From: Cellvibrionales bacterium UBA1969
Lineage (GTDB): Bacteria; Pseudomonadota; Gammaproteobacteria; Pseudomonadales; UBA7434
Assembly: GCA_002339085.1 (NCBI GenBank)
Contig: DDDX01000081.1
Span: 16,029-23,512, forward strand
DNA: 7,484 bases
Direction: 5' to 3'
Below the pieces are notes generated by a model. The model made no database searches, was not told the DNA's origin, and worked only from the letters and a program-made list of their open reading frames with translations. Shown in pieces: positions 5,904 through 7,484 of this stretch. The position numbers and the translations under genes are program-made. The stretch's first letter is position 1. Every line of letters starts with the position of its first letter.

Positions 5904-6981
5904 CCGCAACTTTGTCGCCAAATTCATGGGTTTTTAACATGATCACATCTGCACTAGACTTGGATAAATCGGCTGTTGAAAAACCATCGGCAAATACACC
6001 TTGCATCGCATCCCAGACATTTTTGGCTTCTTCATGCATGCCCAAACTGTATTCCAGCATCATTGCAAATGAGCCAATCATGGAATAAGGATTAGCAATA
6101 CCTTGGCCTGCGATATCAGGTGCAGATCCGTGAGAGGGCTCATAATAGGCCTTGTCGGGACCAATACAGGCAGATGGCATAAGGCCTAGCGAGCCAAGAA
6201 TGCCCCCACCTTGATCGCTTAAAATGTCACCGAACATATTTTCCATCACCATGACATCAAATTGACTAGGGTCAAGGCATAAGGCGGTTGCCGCAGCATC
6301 GACTAGCATATGCTTGACTTCAACATCAGGAAATTCAGGCGATACTTCATCAAGCACTTCGTTCCATAATACACTTGATTTTAAAACATTGCTTTTATGA
6401 ATATTGTGTAGCACTTTTTTACGGGAAGCTGACAGTTTAAAGGCTTCAATGAGAATGCGCTTAATTTGATCTTCATCATATTCTAGTGCCTCAGTAACGT
6501 AGCGCTTGCCTTGTGCATTGACGCCGACTTCTTTGTTACCAAAGTACAGTCCACCGACCAGTTCACGCACCATAATTAAATCAATGCCCTCACCAATAAC
6601 CTCAGCTTTAAGTGGTGAAAAATGGCCTAAGGCTTTGGGCAGAGAAACCGGTCGAAAGTTGGCGTAAGTGTTTAGCCGTCTTCGCATCGGCAATAAAGCG
6701 CCGCGCTCAGGTTGCATGTCAATCGGTATTTTTTTCGAATCTTCATGGTTGAGCCCAATAGGTCCTTTAATGAGGGCGTCGACCTTATCGCAAATAGCCT
6801 TAGTTTCGTCTGGGAAAGCGTTGCCATGACTGAAGTAGGCGTTAGCGCCAAATGCGCCTGGAATTAGTTCAAAACTGATGTCATTACGCTGCTCGATAAT
6901 TTTTAGGATTTTTATCCCTTCGACCATGATTTCGGGGCCGATTCCATCACCGGCAAAAATACCAATTTTATAATGTTCCAT
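5881..6981 (-). CDS. leuB: 3-isopropylmalate dehydrogenase family enzyme (LeuB-like)
   Basis: Cytoplasmic beta-decarboxylating dehydrogenase, expected to oxidise and decarboxylate 3-isopropylmalate to 2-oxoisocaproate with NAD. From the ATG at 6981 it has 366 residues, close to the 363 of E. coli LeuB. Residue numbers here count from the upstream ATG at 6993: GDGIGPE (15-21); the LeuB-type substrate loop PERGALLPMR (95-104) and NFRP (112-115); MVRELVGGLYFG (141-152) with Arg143 and Tyr150; Lys200 in IHKSNVL; Asp232; FGDILSD (254-260) with metal-binding Asp256 and Asp260; and the cofactor motif HGSAPDIAG (288-296), where Asp-Ile is the family marker for NAD rather than NADP. Odd points: the usual GAVGGP block is replaced by KGPIG (76-80), and the usual VDKANVL reads IHKSNVL. 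I chose 6981 because GGA lies 7 bases upstream; 6993 has no ribosome site. It is convergent with leuA, not in an operon with it, and leuCD is absent here. A related 2-oxoacid pathway is the alternative. Confidence 0.88.
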   Translation of the reverse strand: MEHYKIGIFAGDGIGPEIMVEGIKILKIIEQRNDISFELIPGAFGANAYFSHGNAFPDETKAICDKVDALIKGPIGLNHEDSKKIPIDMQPERGALLPMRRRLNTYANFRPVSLPKALGHFSPLKAEVIGEGIDLIMVRELVGGLYFGNKEVGVNAQGKRYVTEALEYDEDQIKRILIEAFKLSASRKKVLHNIHKSNVLKSSVLWNEVLDEVSPEFPDVEVKHMLVDAAATALCLDPSQFDVMVMENMFGDILSDQGGGILGSLGLMPSACIGPDKAYYEPSHGSAPDIAGQGIANPYSMIGSFAMMLEYSLGMHEEAKNVWDAMQGVFADGFSTADLSKSSADVIMLKTHEFGDKVAEKLLAQQ

Positions 6982-7004
6982 TATTTTATCCATTTAATGC
7001 TTGG

Positions 7005-7023
7005 AGACAAAAAAATTATGTCT
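7005..7023 (-). other. Small hairpin in the leuB 5' leader
   Basis: AGACA and TGTCT form a 5-base-pair stem around a 9-base A/T-rich loop in the untranslated leader, ending about a dozen bases before the upstream ATG at 6993. Stability is low; it may be fortuitous or may influence translation. Confidence 0.2.
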
Positions 7024-7102
7024 TGCGTGTTTTAGGGTAACCTGTAACGGTTTTGATTAGTGATTGGCTCGGCCTCGTGCCTATATATTGGTAAGCGGGC
7101 AA

Positions 7103-7130
7103 ATCATACTACAGTAATTTTACGTCTCAA
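7103..7130 (-). promoter_or_regulatory. Probable sigma70 promoter of leuB
   Basis: Read on the minus strand, TTGAGA (7130-7125) and TATGAT (7108-7103) each match the consensus at 5 of 6 positions and are 16 bases apart. Transcription would start near 7096, giving a leader of about 115 bases before the ATG at 6981. It supports leuB being an independent unit, divergent from the tRNA gene. No leucine-rich leader peptide is visible in the leader. Confidence 0.6.
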
Positions 7131-7141
7131 TGCCAGAGTTG

Positions 7142-7153
7142 AAATTTTTTTTT
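7142..7153 (+). promoter_or_regulatory. UP-element-like A/T tract upstream of the tRNA promoter
   Basis: AAA followed by nine T sits about 44-55 bases before the inferred tRNA transcription start, where the alpha subunit of RNA polymerase binds UP elements at strong stable-RNA promoters. The role is inferred from position and composition. Confidence 0.4.
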
Positions 7154-7162
7154 CACTAGAGC

Positions 7163-7190
7163 TTGCACTTTGGCTTTGGATGGGTAAAAT
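7163..7190 (+). promoter_or_regulatory. Sigma70 promoter of the tRNA-Glu gene
   Basis: TTGCAC (7163-7168, 4 of 6 matches) and TAAAAT (7185-7190, 5 of 6) are separated by 16 bases. Transcription would begin around 7197, about 10 bases before the mature tRNA 5' end, a typical short tRNA leader. With the A/T tract upstream it looks like a strong stable-RNA promoter. Confidence 0.65.
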
Positions 7191-7206
7191 ACTTGCCTCC
7201 TGATAT

Positions 7207-7282
7207 GTCCCCTTCGTCTAGTGGCCTAGGACACCGCCCTTTCACGGCGGGAACAGGGGTTCGAGTCCCCTAGGGGACGCCA
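7207..7282 (+). tRNA. tRNA-Glu (anticodon TTC)
   Basis: A full cloverleaf can be folded by hand. The acceptor stem GTCCCCT (7207-7213) pairs with AGGGGAC (7272-7278); the D stem is GTC/GAC (7216-7218 with 7230-7232); the anticodon stem CCGCC/GGCGG (7234-7238 with 7246-7250) encloses a 7-base loop with anticodon TTC at 7241-7243; the T stem AGGGG/CCCCT carries the TTCGAGT loop (7260-7266). Discriminator G7279 and an encoded CCA (7280-7282) complete it. It reads glutamate codons GAA and GAG and, by family knowledge, also feeds tetrapyrrole synthesis through glutamyl-tRNA reductase. The sequence is nearly identical to my recollection of E. coli tRNA-Glu, which often sits in rRNA spacers; here it stands alone with its own promoter. 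Confidence 0.98.
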
Positions 7283-7425
7283 TTGATTTAACCCTTTCTT
7301 TTTACTTCTCTTTTTATCTCCTAAAACTTAACTGATGCACTTTTGATGCAGTTATTAGTTAAAAAATACTCCTACTAATATTGAATATAAACTACCCATC
7401 ACTTAAGCTAAGTTAATAACAAAAA

Positions 7426-7456
7426 CCCAACATCGTTCCCCAAGATGGCGTTAGGG
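7426..7456 (-). terminator. Possible terminator of a minus-strand gene lying to the right of the window
   Basis: On the minus strand, GGG/CCC, AA/TT and GATG/CATC pairings (with two small bulges and a 9-base loop) fold 7456-7426 into a hairpin followed at once by five T, then GTTATT (7425-7415). That is the shape of an intrinsic terminator reading leftward. A stop codon TAA on the minus strand at 7453-7451 would sit just inside it. The stem is interrupted, so confidence is low. Confidence 0.3.
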
Positions 7457-7469
7457 ATAAATGGACTCT

Positions 7470-7484
7470 GGAGAAGAAGGATGA
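7470..7484 (+). other. Candidate ribosome site and start codon at the window edge
   Basis: GGAG (7470-7473) lies 7 bases before an ATG at 7481-7483, good Shine-Dalgarno spacing, so a plus-strand gene may begin at the last bases. Only one codon is visible, so nothing can be said of the product. It competes with the reading of a minus-strand gene ending here. Confidence 0.2.

Noticed and set aside
7262..7282. tRNA 3' end as a used phage or island attachment site.
   Set aside because: No second copy of the tRNA 3' end and no integrase within the window.
7461..7484. Seven-codon frame ATG...TGA exactly at the window end.
   Set aside because: Too short; more likely part of a ribosome site for a downstream gene or the tail of a minus-strand gene.

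Overview
The window looks like chromosomal DNA of a gammaproteobacterium, probably free-living or marine, with moderate GC content by eye. The main support is the tRNA-Glu gene, which encodes its own CCA and differs from my recollection of the E. coli gene at only a few positions, and an alanyl-tRNA synthetase that reads as an ordinary proteobacterial AlaRS. I cannot name a genus. No transposase, integrase, phage gene or CRISPR array is visible.

Layout, left to right. (1) Positions 2-2395 hold the alanyl-tRNA synthetase gene alaS, missing its first roughly 88 codons because the window starts inside it. (2) At 2507-3820 is a 12-helix major facilitator superfamily (MFS) transporter resembling drug or metabolite exporters. 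(3) At about 3959-4171 is a small putative lipoprotein of unknown function. (4) At 4324-5868 is a 2-isopropylmalate synthase family enzyme (LeuA-like). Its sequence recalls the Bacteroidetes-type branch of LeuA more than the usual enteric one. (5) At 5881-6981, on the opposite strand and convergent with it, is a 3-isopropylmalate dehydrogenase family enzyme (LeuB-like). Only 12 bases separate the two stop codons, and a hairpin spans both stops. (6) Divergent from leuB, with its own strong-looking promoter, is a solitary tRNA-Glu(TTC) gene at 7207-7282. (7) The last 200 bases hold no complete gene; they contain a possible minus-strand terminator and a possible start codon at the very edge.

Functionally the LeuA-like and LeuB-like enzymes would catalyse the first and last dedicated steps of the leucine-type 2-oxoacid chain extension: acetyl-CoA condensation, then oxidative decarboxylation. 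The isomerase that should act between them (leuCD) is not in the window. The LeuB-like protein departs from textbook LeuB at two motifs, so leucine synthesis is the best guess, and a related 2-oxoacid substrate (for example in the citramalate route) cannot be excluded. AlaRS, the transporter and the lipoprotein have no obvious link to this pathway. All genes before leuB are on the plus strand but are separated by 80-150 base gaps, so they look like independent transcription units rather than one operon.

I do not see a clearly undescribed system. The items most worth a second look are the convergent leuA/leuB pair with its three-arm hairpin, the motif departures in LeuB, the small cysteine-containing lipoprotein, and the unusual gene order after alaS.
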